The notes: generated by a model from the sequence alone, not told the origin. Shown: positions 45,392-55,287, counted from the stretch's first letter. The stretch: 64,000 nucleotides of DNA from Streptomyces sp. TRM68367 (GCF_014495685.1 NZ_JACTVI010000020.1:1-64000), one strand, 5' to 3'. Numbers and translations: made by a program.

Positions 45392-45856
45392 TCAGGCGTG
45401 CGTGCCCTGCCGAAGCCGCTCCAGCAGCCGGGTGGCGGTGACCGCCCCGACCAGCCGGGCCGTACCGTCGGGATTCCGGTCCATCACGGCCACCACCGGG
45501 GAGCCGATACGAACCATCAGCTCGGCGATCTCCACGATGGTGCAGTCCGGGGGGACGGAGAACGGCTGGGGACGGCCCGGCGGTAGGCAGTCGGACACGA
45601 GCCGCTCGGGCGCCACGCGCAGCCGGTCCGCATACGGCTCGTCGATGATCCGGGCGAGCAGCGGGTCCTGTGTGAAATAGCGGGGCAGGCAGGCATCGAT
45701 GAGTTGCTCCGCCCGCAGCACGGCGACCGGATGCCCGTAGGTGTCGAGAACCAGGAGGGCCGGCAGCCGCTGTCCCACCAGCAGATCGGCGGCGGCGGTG
45801 AGGTGATCCCCCATCCCGATCGTGGGATAGGGCTCGGCAAGGTCACGCGCGCGCAT
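45392..45856 (-). CDS. Two-CBS-domain protein
   Basis: 154 aa from ATG 45856 (GGGAG upstream). CBS motif 1: RARDLAEPYPTIGMGDHLTAAADLLVGQRLPALLVLDTYGHPVAVL; CBS motif 2: about 95-150 (IVEIAELMVRIGSPVVAVMD, LVGAVTATRLLERL). Such stand-alone pairs bind adenine nucleotides and often regulate transporters. Its position beside the Mrp operon and a DUF3040 gene suggests a regulatory link. Partner unknown. Confidence 0.85.
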   Translation of the reverse strand: MRARDLAEPYPTIGMGDHLTAAADLLVGQRLPALLVLDTYGHPVAVLRAEQLIDACLPRYFTQDPLLARIIDEPYADRLRVAPERLVSDCLPPGRPQPFSVPPDCTIVEIAELMVRIGSPVVAVMDRNPDGTARLVGAVTATRLLERLRQGTHA

Positions 45857-46113
45857 GGAGACTCCCGGTCGCTCGTCGGGCTCGTGGCCGGCGGGCTCGT
45901 CCTCGGCCTCTGCCCAGGCACGGGGTGGCGCACCTCGACCGCCTGAGCCGACTGCCTCGGAAGATCTGCCGGAAGAGGTCATACCCGGCTGATCCGAGGG
46001 AATCCGGAGCGTGGGCAGCCATCGGCGGACAACTGACGCTGCCGCTCCTTGCCGACCCATGGCAAAGTAAATGTAAATGCGCAGCCTGCTGGAGGTAAAA
46101 GGGGTGGTTCGCG

Positions 46114-47229
46114 ATGACCGGACGCGGCGAGCTCCCCGCGGGAAGGACGACGGGCGGCCTGCCGCATGAACAGGTACTGGCTCGGGCCCACGCACGAGGA
46201 CACGAGTTCGACGACGACGACCGCGCCCGCCTGCGCGCGATCGCCTCACGCGCGGCCGATGACGGCATCCCGCTGCGCGAACTGATCGAGACCCACCTGC
46301 ACGTCCACTGCCACGCCTGCCCCCCGCCGACAGCACAGGAGACGGACCCGACCGCTACTGCTGCGACCTCCGCCGAGGTGCTGCGCCTGATGCGGGATGT
46401 GGCGCTCACCCTCACCGAGGGCTACGAAGCTGCGCACCGCGCAGCGATCCGCCGCGAGGAAGAGATACGTCGCGTCTTCATCGACGGACTGCTGTGCGGT
46501 CCGGGCGACCTCGGCCGCATGGCGGAGCAGGCCCACCGCGTCGGCTTCCAGCTCACCGGGCCGCACCGGGTCGCCGTGGCCCGGGCCAGGACGCCCTATA
46601 CCGCCGCGGCGTCGGCCACCCGCTACGTGGAGGAGGCCATGGCGGCATACCGGGACGGACCCGGTTGCCTGGTCACGGCGAAGGACGCACTGCTGATCTG
46701 TGTGACTGCCGGAAACGACGGGGCCGTCTGCGAGCACTTCGCCAAACAGGTTCACCGCTCGGCGGCGCGGCACCCCAGGATCGTCATCAGCCGCCCCCGG
46801 CCCGGGGCGAACGGCGTCGTCCACTCCTACCACGAGGCCCGCGAGACCCTGGACCTCGCCGACCGGCTCGGCGTGACAGACCCCGTGATCCACGCGTCCG
46901 ACCTGCTGGTGTTCCAGGTCCTTGGCCGGGACCGGGCAGCCATCACCGACCTCGTGGCCACCGTCCTCGGCGGTCTGGAACAGGCTCGCGGAGGGCCCGC
47001 ACCCCTCCTGAACACGCTCATCGCGTACTTCGACAGCGGCTGTGCCCACACCGTCACCGCACGGCGCCTCGGGCTCAGCGTACGAGCCGTGTCCTACCGC
47101 ATCGCCCGGATCCGCACGCTGACCGGCTACGACCCCGCGCTCCCCGACCAGCGCTACGCACTCCAGACCGCCAGCCTGGGCGCACGCCTGCTCAACTGGC
47201 CCACGCAGCCCCTGGAGCCCTTCGACTGA
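46114..47229 (+). CDS. PucR/CdaR-type transcriptional regulator
   Basis: 371 aa. N-terminal helical sensor region (1-140), GGDEF-like middle domain (about 150-290), and C-terminal helix-turn-helix DSGCAHTVTARRLGLSVRAVSYRIARIRTLTGYDP of the PucR (HTH_30) type. These regulators usually control neighbouring catabolic or transport genes. Divergent from the CBS gene across 257 bp that includes an AT-rich patch (AAAGTAAATGTAAATGCG) near 46063. Target unknown. Confidence 0.82.
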   Translation: MTGRGELPAGRTTGGLPHEQVLARAHARGHEFDDDDRARLRAIASRAADDGIPLRELIETHLHVHCHACPPPTAQETDPTATAATSAEVLRLMRDVALTLTEGYEAAHRAAIRREEEIRRVFIDGLLCGPGDLGRMAEQAHRVGFQLTGPHRVAVARARTPYTAAASATRYVEEAMAAYRDGPGCLVTAKDALLICVTAGNDGAVCEHFAKQVHRSAARHPRIVISRPRPGANGVVHSYHEARETLDLADRLGVTDPVIHASDLLVFQVLGRDRAAITDLVATVLGGLEQARGGPAPLLNTLIAYFDSGCAHTVTARRLGLSVRAVSYRIARIRTLTGYDPALPDQRYALQTASLGARLLNWPTQPLEPFD

Positions 47230-47244
47230 TAAAGGCACTGGGCG

Positions 47245-47481
47245 GTGGCCACTGACGACGGAGCAACAGCAGGCATGGCGCGGGCTGATCAACCTGACGG
47301 CGCAGCTCCAGTCCGTACTGCGCCCCCGACCACCGGATGCCTTGACCGGCGTGACGCCACGTTCCGGCTCACCCCCGCCGGCCGAGCCGCCATCCTCCAG
47401 GCCGCTCCCAGCCACGTCGAAGCAGTACGCAGACTCGGGTTTCTGGACGGGAGGGCGAACCCGGATCACCCCCAGGCGTAG
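47245..47481 (+). pseudogene. MarR-family regulator with the DNA-binding core deleted
   Basis: Two fragments. The N-terminal one reads LTTEQQQAWRGLINLTAQLQ (about 47250-47315). The C-terminal one, in another frame, reads CLDRRDATFRLTPAGRAAIL then AAPSHVEAVRRLGFLDG (about 47338-47455). The winged helix between them is missing, so the junction at about 47320-47340 is a deletion of some 70 codons. Next to a truncated MFS gene in convergent orientation, a pairing common for drug-efflux loci. Confidence 0.8.
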
Positions 47482-47502
47482 GGCTCGCAGGGGTGGGCCG
47501 GC

Positions 47503-47859
47503 TCAACGGCTGCTCGCGGTGGCGGCGATGGCGGGCAGGACGGCCAGGGCGAGGATGCCGCCGGTGAGGGCGAGGACGGGGTAGCCGGCGGCGGAGACGA
47601 CGAGGCCGGAGGCGAGACCGCCGGTGGCGCCGGCGACGGCGATGGAGACATCGACCATGCCCTGGGTCTTGGCGCGGGTGGCCAGCGGCACGGCGTCGGT
47701 GATCATCGCGGTGCCGGAGACGAGGCCGAGGTTCCAGCCCAGCCCCAGCAGGGCGAGCGCCAGCGAGAGAAGGGCGACGGAGTCCGCGGGCGCCGCGGCG
47801 GCGGTGATGCCGGCGGCCAGGAGGGTGAGGCCGGAGCCGACGGCGATGACAGTCAGCAC
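47503..47859 (-). pseudogene. MFS transporter, C-terminal third only
   Basis: About 118 codons covering the last four membrane helices: VLTVIAVGSGLTLLAAGITA, LLGLGWNLGLVSGTAMITDA, GMVDVSIAVAGATGGLASGL and GYPVLALTGGILALAVLPAI. The N-terminal eight helices and start are absent. At 47860 the sequence changes to unrelated DNA. The fragment is in good frame but cannot form a transporter. Confidence 0.83.
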
Positions 47860-48019
47860 GGGTAGAGCAAGAGCTCCGGATCACTCCGCGGCTCTAACAC
47901 TGTGACCTGCATGTTCGCCGGCAGGAACGATCGTTGCTACGTCGGCGTCTCAGATACCGTCCGCACATACGTGCCACACTGCCAGACTCCATACGAGCAG
48001 AGGGAGCAAACGGGAGTCC

Positions 48020-48769
48020 ATGGAAAGCACAGCAATCACAGCCAGCACGGTCAGCATCGCCTCCGCCTCGCTCGCCTCCCTCTGGGACGAGATCTCCGGC
48101 ACCCAGCCCGACCCGGACGTGTGGGTGGTGGTCGCCACCCTGGTCGCCGCGCTCGGTGTGGTCGTCCCGCCCACCTTCTGGCGCCTCTCCCGCAACGCCA
48201 TCACCATCGCCCACGAGGGCGGCCACGGACTCGTGGCCCTCCTCACCGGCCGCACTCTCACCGGCATACGCCTGCACTCCGACACCAGCGGCCTGACGGT
48301 CAGCCGCGGCAAGCCGCACGGCATCGGCATGATCCTCACCGCGGCGGCCGGCTACACCGCGCCGCCGCTCCTCGGTCTCGGCGGCGCCGCGCTCCTGGCC
48401 GGCGGCCGCATCACCCTGCTCCTGTGGCTGGCCACGATCCTCTTGGTGGCCATGCTGGTCATGACCCGTAACGCCTACGGCGCCCTGACCGTCTTCGTCA
48501 CCGGCGGCACCTTCGTCCTGGTGTCCTGGCTGACCGGCCCCCAGGTCCAGGCGGCGTTCGCGTACGCGGTGGTGTGGTTCCTGCTGCTGGGCGGTGTACG
48601 GCCGGCATTCGAGTTGCAGGCGAAGAGGGCGCGGGGAGGCGCAGGCGACTCGGACGCGGACCAGTTGTCGCGCCTGACGCACGTACCGGCGGGACTGTGG
48701 TTTTTCCTGTTCCACGCGGTGTCGCTGTGCTCGCTGATAGGCGGAGGCCGCTGGCTGCTGGAATTGTGA
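48020..48769 (+). CDS. M50-family membrane metallopeptidase
   Basis: 249 aa, about six helices. HEGGH at 65-69 inside [19 protein letters not shown] gives two zinc ligands and the catalytic Glu; the usual third ligand would be in a later helix (RNAYGALTV region, not an evident NPDG). Site-2-protease-like fold; substrate unknown. Ends immediately before a dispersed intergenic repeat. Confidence 0.82.
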   Translation: MESTAITASTVSIASASLASLWDEISGTQPDPDVWVVVATLVAALGVVVPPTFWRLSRNAITIAHEGGHGLVALLTGRTLTGIRLHSDTSGLTVSRGKPHGIGMILTAAAGYTAPPLLGLGGAALLAGGRITLLLWLATILLVAMLVMTRNAYGALTVFVTGGTFVLVSWLTGPQVQAAFAYAVVWFLLLGGVRPAFELQAKRARGGAGDSDADQLSRLTHVPAGLWFFLFHAVSLCSLIGGGRWLLEL

Positions 48770-48772
48770 CGC

Positions 48773-48862
48773 GTCCCGAAGGAGGCGCGTCACAGTTCCA
48801 GGGGTGCGGGGCTGTGTCGACATGCGGCTCCGCCGCATGGGCGCGACCAGCCACAACGGCGC
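48773..48862. repeat. Dispersed Streptomyces intergenic repeat, copy 3
   Basis: Begins GCGTCCCGAAGGAGGCGC, then GTCGACATGCGGCTCCGCCG (as at 23998-24018) and GGGCGCGACCAGCCACAACG (as at 29232-29251). Non-coding; lies in the aroA leader. Confidence 0.7.
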
Positions 48863-48911
48863 CGCACCCGACAAACGACCTACCCAGCCCCCTGCTTATA
48901 AAGTGGGCCCT

Positions 48912-50243
48912 ATGGCCGTTAACCCCGCACACACCGCCCTCTGGCCCGCCCCGCACGCGAGCGGAGCCGTCGACGCGACGGTCCACGTGCCCGGGTCCAA
49001 GTCGGTCACCAACCGCGCCCTCGTCCTCGCCTCCCTCGCCTCCGAGCCCGGCTGGCTGCGCCGCCCCCTCCGCTCCCGCGACACCCTGCTGATGGCCGGC
49101 GCCCTGCGCGAGATGGGCGTCGCCATCGAGGAAACCGTGTCCTCCAGCTCCTCCATCGCGGGCGGCTCCGGCGAGGCCTGGCGCGTCATCCCCGCGGGCC
49201 TGCACGGCCCGGCCACGGTCGACGTCGGCAACGCCGGCACGGTGATGCGCTTCCTGCCGCCGGTCGCCGCGCTCGCCGACGGCCCCATCCGCTTCGACGG
49301 CGACCCCAGGGCGTACGAGCGCCCCCTGCACGGCGTCATCGACGCCCTGCGCCAGCTCGGCGCCCGGATCGACGACGGCGGGCGCGGCACGCTGCCGCTG
49401 ACCGTGTACGGGGGCGGCGCCCTGGACGGCGGCCCGGTGGCGATCGACGCGTCCTCGTCGTCGCAGTTCGTCAGCGCCCTGCTGCTGTCCGGACCGCGCT
49501 TCAACCAGGGCGTCGAGGTGCGCCACACCGGGGCCACGCTGCCGTCCATGCCGCACATCCGGATGACCGTAGACATGCTGCGCGCGGTCGGCGCCCAGGT
49601 GGACACCCCCGAGTCGGGCGGCGAGCCGAACGTCTGGCGGGTCACGCCGGGCGCCCTGCTCGGCCGGGACCTGACCATCGAGCCGGACCTGTCCAACGCA
49701 CAGCCGTTCCTGGCGGCGGCGCTGGTGACCGGCGGCAAGGTCGTCATCCCCGACTGGCCGGACCGGACCACCCAGCCCGGCGACCGGCTGCGCGAGATCT
49801 TCACCGAGATGGGCGGTTCCTGCCAACTCACGGACTATGGCCTGGAGTTCACCGGTTCGGGTGCCGTCCACGGCATCGACGTGGACCTCAGCGAGGTCGG
49901 CGAGCTGACCCCGGGCATCGCCGCGGTCGCCGCTCTGGCCGACTCCCCGTCGACGCTGCGCGGCGTCGCGCATCTGCGCCTGCACGAAACGGACCGCCTG
50001 GCCGCGCTCACCAAGGAGATCAACGAACTCGGCGGGGACGTGACCGAGACCGCCGACGGCCTGCACATCCGCCCGCGGCCCTTGCACGGCGGGGTCTTCC
50101 ACACGTACGAGGACCACCGCATGGCGACCGCCGGCGCGGTGCTCGGCCTCGCGGTCGAGGGCGTGCAGATCGAGAACGTGGCGACGACGGCGAAGACCCT
50201 GCCGGACTTCCCCGACCTGTGGACCGGGATGCTCGGGGCGTAG
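48912..50243 (+). CDS. aroA: 3-phosphoshikimate 1-carboxyvinyltransferase (EPSP synthase)
   Basis: 443 aa from ATG 48912. Shikimate pathway step six, transferring enolpyruvyl from PEP to shikimate-3-phosphate. [12 protein letters not shown] has the S3P-binding Lys30-Ser31; [14 protein letters not shown] is the PEP/glyphosate loop (NAG with TVMR, where many enzymes have TAMR); [13 protein letters not shown] and HTYEDHRMA are conserved substrate loops. Full length. The rsgA gene follows after 17 bp in the same direction. Confidence 0.95.
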   Translation: MAVNPAHTALWPAPHASGAVDATVHVPGSKSVTNRALVLASLASEPGWLRRPLRSRDTLLMAGALREMGVAIEETVSSSSSIAGGSGEAWRVIPAGLHGPATVDVGNAGTVMRFLPPVAALADGPIRFDGDPRAYERPLHGVIDALRQLGARIDDGGRGTLPLTVYGGGALDGGPVAIDASSSSQFVSALLLSGPRFNQGVEVRHTGATLPSMPHIRMTVDMLRAVGAQVDTPESGGEPNVWRVTPGALLGRDLTIEPDLSNAQPFLAAALVTGGKVVIPDWPDRTTQPGDRLREIFTEMGGSCQLTDYGLEFTGSGAVHGIDVDLSEVGELTPGIAAVAALADSPSTLRGVAHLRLHETDRLAALTKEINELGGDVTETADGLHIRPRPLHGGVFHTYEDHRMATAGAVLGLAVEGVQIENVATTAKTLPDFPDLWTGMLGA

Positions 50244-50260
50244 GGACGCGGGGACACGCC

Positions 50261-51271
50261 ATGCGCCGTTACGGCAAGCACACCGACGAGGACGACATCC
50301 GCAGCCGCCCCGGACGCCGGGGCACCCGGCCCCGTACGCACACCCGGCCCAAGCACGAGGACGCCGCCGAGGGCATGGTCCTCACCGTCGACCGGGGAAG
50401 GCTGACGTGCCTCGTCGAGGACCGTGTCGTGATGGCGATGAAGGCCCGCGAACTGGGCCGCAAGGCCGCGGTGGTGGGCGACCGGGTGGCGCTCGTCGGC
50501 GACCTGACCGGCGGGAAGGACACGCTGGCGCGGATCGTGCGGATCGAGGAGCGGACGTCGGTGCTGCGCCGTACCGCGGACGACGACGATCCCTACGAGC
50601 GGGTCGTCGTCGCCAACGCCGACCAGCTGGCGATCGTCACGGCCCTCGCCGACCCCGAGCCGCGGCCCCGGCTGATCGACCGCTGTCTGGTCGCGGCGTA
50701 CGACGGTGGCCTGGAGCCGCTGCTGGTGATGACGAAGTCGGACCTCGCGCCGCCGGACAAGTTGCTGGAGCTGTACGGGGCGCTGGACACCCCGTACGTC
50801 GTCACGAGCCGTGAGGAGTTGGAGGACGGGAGCGCCGCGGACCGGGTGCGCGAGCAACTGGACGGCAAAATCACGGCGTTCGTGGGGCACTCGGGGGTCG
50901 GCAAGACGACGCTCGTGAACGCGCTCGTGGCGGCTGACCGGCAGCGTACGACGGGGGTCGTGAACGCGGTGACGGGCCGTGGCCGCCATACGACGACCTC
51001 GGCGCTGGCGCTGCCGCTGGCGGGCGTGGACGGGTGGGTCGTCGACACACCGGGCGTACGGTCGTTCGGGCTGGCGCACATCGATCCGTCACGGGTGATC
51101 GGCGCCTTCCCCGACCTCGAACCCGGTACGGAGGGCTGCCCCCGCGCGTGCAGCCACGATGAGCCGGACTGCGCGCTGGACGCGTGGGTGGCCGAGGGGC
51201 ATGCGGATCCGGCGCGGCTGTACTCGCTGCGGCGGCTGCTGGCCTCGCGGGAGCAGAGGGACGGCGACTGA
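50261..51271 (+). CDS. rsgA: Ribosome small-subunit GTPase RsgA
   Basis: 336 aa. Circularly permuted GTPase order: G4 (VMTKSDL), then G1 P-loop GHSGVGKTTLVNAL, then G3 DTPGVRSFG. N-terminal OB-like domain about 35-100; C-terminal zinc site in CPRACSHDEPDC. Matures 30S subunits. ATG 50261 has no strong ribosome site and is probably coupled to aroA. Confidence 0.93.
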   Translation: MRRYGKHTDEDDIRSRPGRRGTRPRTHTRPKHEDAAEGMVLTVDRGRLTCLVEDRVVMAMKARELGRKAAVVGDRVALVGDLTGGKDTLARIVRIEERTSVLRRTADDDDPYERVVVANADQLAIVTALADPEPRPRLIDRCLVAAYDGGLEPLLVMTKSDLAPPDKLLELYGALDTPYVVTSREELEDGSAADRVREQLDGKITAFVGHSGVGKTTLVNALVAADRQRTTGVVNAVTGRGRHTTTSALALPLAGVDGWVVDTPGVRSFGLAHIDPSRVIGAFPDLEPGTEGCPRACSHDEPDCALDAWVAEGHADPARLYSLRRLLASREQRDGD

Positions 51272-51462
51272 GCCGGGGTTGCCCGGGAATGTGACTCAAC
51301 CCGGGAGGGTGCCTGATCGTCTCTTTGACCAGGGCTTGACTATCCTTTGTTTGCGCCGGGACCGGCACGGAAATTGCATAAAGCGCACGGGTGCACGAGC
51401 TGGAACCGAGCCAGACGAACGAGACGAAGCGGTCACCGAACGGGGACTCGGGAGGACGACAC

Positions 51463-51786
51463 ATGGCGTGGCTGCTGGTCATCGTGGCTGGGTTGCTCGA
51501 AACAGGCTTCGCCGTGAGTCTGAAACTGTCCCACGGTTTCACCCGGCTCTGGCCGACCGTCGCCTTCTGCATCTTCGCCCTCGGCAGCTTCGGGCTGCTG
51601 ACCATGGCGCTGAAGAAGCTCGATGTGGGGCCCGCGTACGCGGTGTGGACCGGGATCGGCGCGGCGGGTACGGCGATCTACGGCATGGTGTTCCTGGGCG
51701 ACCTGGTGTCGATCCTGAAGATCGTGTCGATCACGCTGGTGATCGTGGGCGTGATCGGCTTGCAGCTGTCGGGCTCGGCACACTGA
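51463..51786 (+). CDS. Small multidrug resistance (SMR/SugE-like) exporter
   Basis: 107 aa, four helices. MAWLLVIVAGLLETGFAVSLKLS carries the essential membrane glutamate (Glu13); LDVGPAYAVWTGIGAAGTAI is the TM3 signature. The KLSHGFTRLWPT type is nearer to SugE/Gdx guanidinium exporters than EmrE. The ribosome site GGGAGGACG lies about 6 nt upstream. A TetR gene converges from the other side and may regulate it. Confidence 0.83.
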   Translation: MAWLLVIVAGLLETGFAVSLKLSHGFTRLWPTVAFCIFALGSFGLLTMALKKLDVGPAYAVWTGIGAAGTAIYGMVFLGDLVSILKIVSITLVIVGVIGLQLSGSAH

Positions 51787-51806
51787 GCCCACGTGTTGGC
51801 CGGCTG

Positions 51807-52415
51807 CTACACGGACTGCCGATGAAGCGCACCGCGCACGAGATCGGCGATGCCCCCTTCTCCTGGCGGGGCCGCGACGCAGGAGAGGGCGAGACGGACG
51901 ACCAGTTCGCAGGAGCGGGCGAGGTCGGCGGCGTCCGACCTGGAGACGCCGGGTCCGGCGAGGACGGCCACGGCGCGGTCGCGGACGATGGACACGAAGT
52001 CGCCGGGCGAGGGCAGCGGGCCGTCGGCGCGGCGCTGTGCCGGTACGGCGGAGGAGGACGGGACGGCGGAGAGGGTCGGTGAGGGCAGCCGTTCGCTCCA
52101 GCAGCCGGTGAGCATGGCGCGGACGAGGACGTTCTCGCGGGCCGCGGAGGTGGTCCACTCGGCGGTGGCGGTGAGCCGTTCACGCGGGTCGCTGTACCCG
52201 GTCAGGGCCCGGTCGACCCCGGCGAGATACCCGTCGGCCTCTCTCCTGACGAGCGCCCGGGCCAGGCCTTCCTTGCTCCCGAACTCGTTGTACAGCGTCT
52301 GCCGGGACACTCCCGCCGCGGCGGCCACATCCACCATCCGCACAGCGGACCATGGCCGACGCGCCAACGCCGTGTAAGCGGCGTCCAGCAGAGATTCCCG
52401 CGCTGCAGGCATCAT
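51807..52415 (-). CDS. TetR-family transcriptional regulator
   Basis: 202 aa. N-terminal helix-turn-helix: RESLLDAAYTALARRPWSAV, MVDVAAAAGVSRQTLYNEFG; then a helical effector domain. Complete, unlike the TetR at 16262. Tail-to-tail with the SMR exporter gene, an arrangement frequent for drug-responsive regulators. Ligand unknown. Confidence 0.85.
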   Translation of the reverse strand: MMPAARESLLDAAYTALARRPWSAVRMVDVAAAAGVSRQTLYNEFGSKEGLARALVRREADGYLAGVDRALTGYSDPRERLTATAEWTTSAARENVLVRAMLTGCWSERLPSPTLSAVPSSSAVPAQRRADGPLPSPGDFVSIVRDRAVAVLAGPGVSRSDAADLARSCELVVRLALSCVAAPPGEGGIADLVRGALHRQSV

Positions 52416-52930
52416 CGCCTCCCCTTGGGGCGAGCGGCTCTGGGCCCAGGTTTGACGCGCCCAGCCCCACTGTCAAGGGTCCCCGAGTCCTCGACAGGGA
52501 CACATGTCGGCCAATAGGCACGGGAGTTGTGGTGGGTACGGCGGCCGGTGGGTGGTGCGGGTTGTGTTGTCTGCCTGCGGCGGCCTGTGCGGGTGCGTGG
52601 GTGTGCGCGTAGCGCCTGCGGTGAGGTTATGGGTCGGGGACTGCGGCCCGTCGCAACTGCGGGCATGCGTGCCGCCTGGGGCGGCACAGGTGGGCGCAGC
52701 GGCACCCCGCCAGCGCCGGGCTGCGCGCCCCACCCCCGGCCAGCCGCAACGCCGGGCACCCGGCAAGCACGGTCCAGCCGACGCAGGCAACCCGCGGCAC
52801 CCCGCCAGCGCCCGGCTGCGCGCCCCACCCGCCCCGCCCACCCCGGCTCGCCGACCCACGCAACAAACGCCGATCATCGCCCCACGCCCCCTGTAGCCCC
52901 ACCCCAACCCCGACAGATACCGTTCATCAC
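52416..52930. repeat. Intergenic region with dispersed repeat, copy 2 (52658-52830)
   Basis: 515 bp without a gene. CTGCGGGCATGCGTGCC at 52658-52674 is identical to 6811-6827, and CACCCCCGGCCAGCCGCAAC recurs from copy 1. Inside this copy CACCCCGCCAGCGC appears twice (about 52704 and 52798), so the unit itself has an internal duplication. Confidence 0.6.
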
Positions 52931-53728
52931 ATGCCCGACTACCTCGACGACCTGCGTCTCGCCCACGTCCTCGCGGACGCCGCCGACGCCGCGACGACGG
53001 ACCGGTTCAAGGCCCTCGACCTCAAGGTCGAGACCAAACCGGACATGACGCCGGTGAGCGAAGCGGACAAGTCGGCGGAAGAACTCATCCGCGGCCAGTT
53101 GCAGCGCGCCCGGCCCAGAGACGCGATCCTCGGCGAGGAGTACGGCGTCGAGGGCACCGGCCCCCGCCGCTGGGTCATCGACCCGATCGACGGCACCAAG
53201 AACTACGTCCGCGGCGTCCCCGTCTGGGCCACCCTCATCGCCCTGATGGAAGCCGGCGAGGGCGGCTTCCAGCCCGTCGTCGGCGTCGTCTCCGCCCCGG
53301 CCCTCGGCCGCCGCTGGTGGGCCGCGCAGGGCCACGGTGCCTTCACCGGCCGCAGTCTCTCCAAGGCCTCCCGCCTCCGGGTGTCCGCCGTGTCCAAGCT
53401 CTCCGACGCCTCCTTCGCGTATTCCTCACTCAGCGGCTGGGAGGCACAGGGCCGCCTGGACGGCTTCCTGGACCTGACCCGCGAAGTGTGGCGCACGCGC
53501 GCGTACGGCGACTTCTGGCCGTACATGATGGTCGCCGAGGGCGCGGTCGACATGTGCGCCGAGCCGGAGCTGTCCCTGTGGGACATGGCCGCCACCGCGA
53601 TCATCGTCAGCGAGGCGGGCGGCAGCTTCACCGGCCTCGACGGCCGCCCCGGCCCGCACAGCGGCAACGCGGCCGCCTCGAACGGCCTGCTCCACGACGA
53701 ATTGCTCGGCTACCTGAACCAGCGCTAG
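52931..53728 (+). CDS. hisN: Histidinol-phosphatase (inositol-monophosphatase family)
   Basis: 265 aa. IMPase-fold metal sites: GEEYG (Glu68/Glu69), [15 protein letters not shown] (DPIDGT) and ELSLWDMAA (WD). Actinobacterial HisN removes phosphate from L-histidinol phosphate. Identification as HisN comes from its similarity to Streptomyces HisN and the aroA-rsgA-hisN order, while inositol phosphatase is the alternative. An IS remnant abuts the stop codon. Confidence 0.88.
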   Translation: MPDYLDDLRLAHVLADAADAATTDRFKALDLKVETKPDMTPVSEADKSAEELIRGQLQRARPRDAILGEEYGVEGTGPRRWVIDPIDGTKNYVRGVPVWATLIALMEAGEGGFQPVVGVVSAPALGRRWWAAQGHGAFTGRSLSKASRLRVSAVSKLSDASFAYSSLSGWEAQGRLDGFLDLTREVWRTRAYGDFWPYMMVAEGAVDMCAEPELSLWDMAATAIIVSEAGGSFTGLDGRPGPHSGNAAASNGLLHDELLGYLNQR

Positions 53729-54504
53729 TCAACGACCCGGGACTAAAGTCCCGGGCTTGCACAAGGGCATCACTGACGGTGACGCTGCGTTTGCGTCCAG
53801 CCCTGTCCCGCTGGCGCGGTGGTGGGGCAGGGGCCGTTGACTGGACCCCGCGTCGCCACAACTCCCACGCGCGGGCGCGGATGTTGCGGGAGCTGTCGCG
53901 ATCCGCGTGCGCAACGACGCCGCAGGACCGGCATGCGAACCAGGCCTGACTGACCCGTGAGGAACCACATGCCGTCCCGGCACACGAGATCGGACTCGCC
54001 CTTGCGGTACAGGGCCAGGGTGGCCAACTGCTCCGGGGAGGCGGTGAACGCCACGTCCTTCACGCGCCCCCGCACGGTCCAGATGGACACCTGCCGCTCG
54101 CCGGTCTGCCAGGACAGCATCCGGTCGTCGTACGGCTGCGCGCTGTGCGGTCGGAAGGTGATCGGCTTCCGGTGGCCTTCCGGTACCGCTTGGAACCGGG
54201 TCTGCCAGGTTCCCGGCCTTGAAATTCGCCGTCAGCGTGGCGTACGCGGCGCACGTCTTCTTGATCACGTGCTGGGCGGCCTGTGCTCCCAGCCCCCAGC
54301 GGGCCTTGATCTCGGCGTAGGCGTGCTCGCGCAGCGCGAAATCCCTCTTCACGCCCTTGTCGAAGGCGACCTGGCTCACACAGTCAGCGGCCTCGTTGCA
54401 GGCGCGCAGGGTCGTCTCAAGTGCCGCCGCCTGCACGGGCGTCGGCAGCAGCTTGACCTGCACCACCAGCTTCACGATCACCGCGTACACACCCATGCGA
54501 CTCC
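53729..54504 (-). pseudogene. IS200/IS605-type TnpB (RNA-guided nuclease), internally deleted
   Basis: The N-terminus near 54496 reads VKLVVQVKLLPTPVQAAAL then ACNEAADCVSQVAFDKG and AAQHVIKKTCAAYATLTANF, the TnpB WED/REC part. A frame change at about 54190 leads to RMLSWQTGERQVSIWTVRGR and LVCRDGMWFLT. At about 53955 it jumps to the zinc-ribbon/RuvC-III end (AWFACRSCGVVAHADRDSSRNIRARAWE). RuvC-I/II with catalytic Asp and Glu are missing, so no nuclease activity. No TnpA is present. Confidence 0.87.
53736..53755. repeat. IS605-family right-end hairpin
   Basis: CCCGGGACT-AA-AGTCCCGGG, a perfect 9+9 stem eight bases after the hisN stop codon. It sits at the tnpB 3' end, where the guide (omega) RNA scaffold ends in active elements. 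Confidence 0.8.
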
Positions 54505-54815
54505 CGCCACACGTTCCCCACCCATCATCCGACCGGTGAACCTGCCACCGCGGGTACGCAGCGCCAGCTCCGTACGACAGAGCACCCGGCCGCGTCACGG
54601 CCGAGCAGATACCAGCGATACCGCGGCGCTACGCGCCCCGACCACAAGGATGCAATCCCTCCCAGGGCTGAACCCCTGGGTTCCCCGCAAGAATCTGCTG
54701 AAGCGGCTCTCTTGTTGACCCCCCTCATGACCTGCCACCCTGAGAGTCCCCCCACTTGTGAATTTGTGAAACAGTGAACAAACGGCGGGGACACACCAGG
54801 AGGTGGCTCCATCCC
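54505..54815. other. Left part of the IS605-type element and CBS-gene leader
   Basis: CCCAGGG (54661-54667) and CCCTGGG (54674-54680) form the left hairpin expected of an IS605-type element. No tnpA transposase is between it and tnpB. From about 54755 the DNA is AT-richer (CTTGTGAATTTGTGAAACAG) and probably holds the promoter of the CBS gene. Confidence 0.55.
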
Positions 54816-55208
54816 ATGCTCGTCCGCGACGCCATGAGCACAGTGGTCCTCACCATCGGCCCTACCCACACCCTTCGCCAGGCCGCAGCCCTGATGTCCG
54901 CCCGCCGGGTCGGCGCGGCCGTGGTCCACGACCCGGACGCCGGCGGCATCGGCATCCTCACCGAGCGCGACATCCTCAACTCCGTCGGCCTCGGCGAGAA
55001 CCCGGACACCGAACGCGCCGACGATCACACCACCACCGACGTCGTGTTCGCCGCGCCGTCCTGGACCCTGGAGGAGGCGGCCCGCGCCATGGCGCACGGC
55101 GGCTTCCGCCACCTCATCGTCCTCGACCACGACGAACCCATCGGCATCGTCTCGGTCCGCGACATCATCCGCTGCTGGGCCCCGGGACGGCAGCACGTAC
55201 CGGCCTGA
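54816..55208 (+). CDS. Two-CBS-domain protein
   Basis: 130 aa from ATG 54816, nine bases after AGGAGGTGG; GTG 54774 is less likely. CBS1: MLVRDAMSTVVLTIGPTHTLRQAAALMSARRVGAAVVHDPDAGGIGILTERDIL; CBS2: TTDVVFAAPSWTLEEAARAMAHGGFRHLIVLDHDEPIGIVSVRDIIR. Complete Bateman module with no other domain, expected to bind adenosine nucleotides. Target unknown. Followed by its own terminator. Confidence 0.88.
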   Translation: MLVRDAMSTVVLTIGPTHTLRQAAALMSARRVGAAVVHDPDAGGIGILTERDILNSVGLGENPDTERADDHTTTDVVFAAPSWTLEEAARAMAHGGFRHLIVLDHDEPIGIVSVRDIIRCWAPGRQHVPA

Positions 55209-55233
55209 CCCCGTCACGACAGGCAAAACGAAA

Positions 55234-55268
55234 CGGGCCGGGCCGACCCCTGAAGGGAACCCGGCCCG
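55234..55268 (+). terminator. Terminator after the CBS gene
   Basis: CGGGCCGGG (55234-55242) pairs with CCCGGCCCG (55260-55268); loop 17 nt, with an inner CCC/GGG pairing. No T-run. Confidence 0.65.
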
Positions 55269-55287
55269 CGCCCCGGCAAGCGATCCA

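Noticed and set aside
51290..51462. Possible guanidine riboswitch before the SMR exporter (GCGC-ACGG-GTGC hairpin at about 51382).
   Set aside because: Only one four-pair hairpin with an ACGG loop was found; the paired second hairpin of the guanidine-II type is not convincing and the guanidine-I/III cores are absent.
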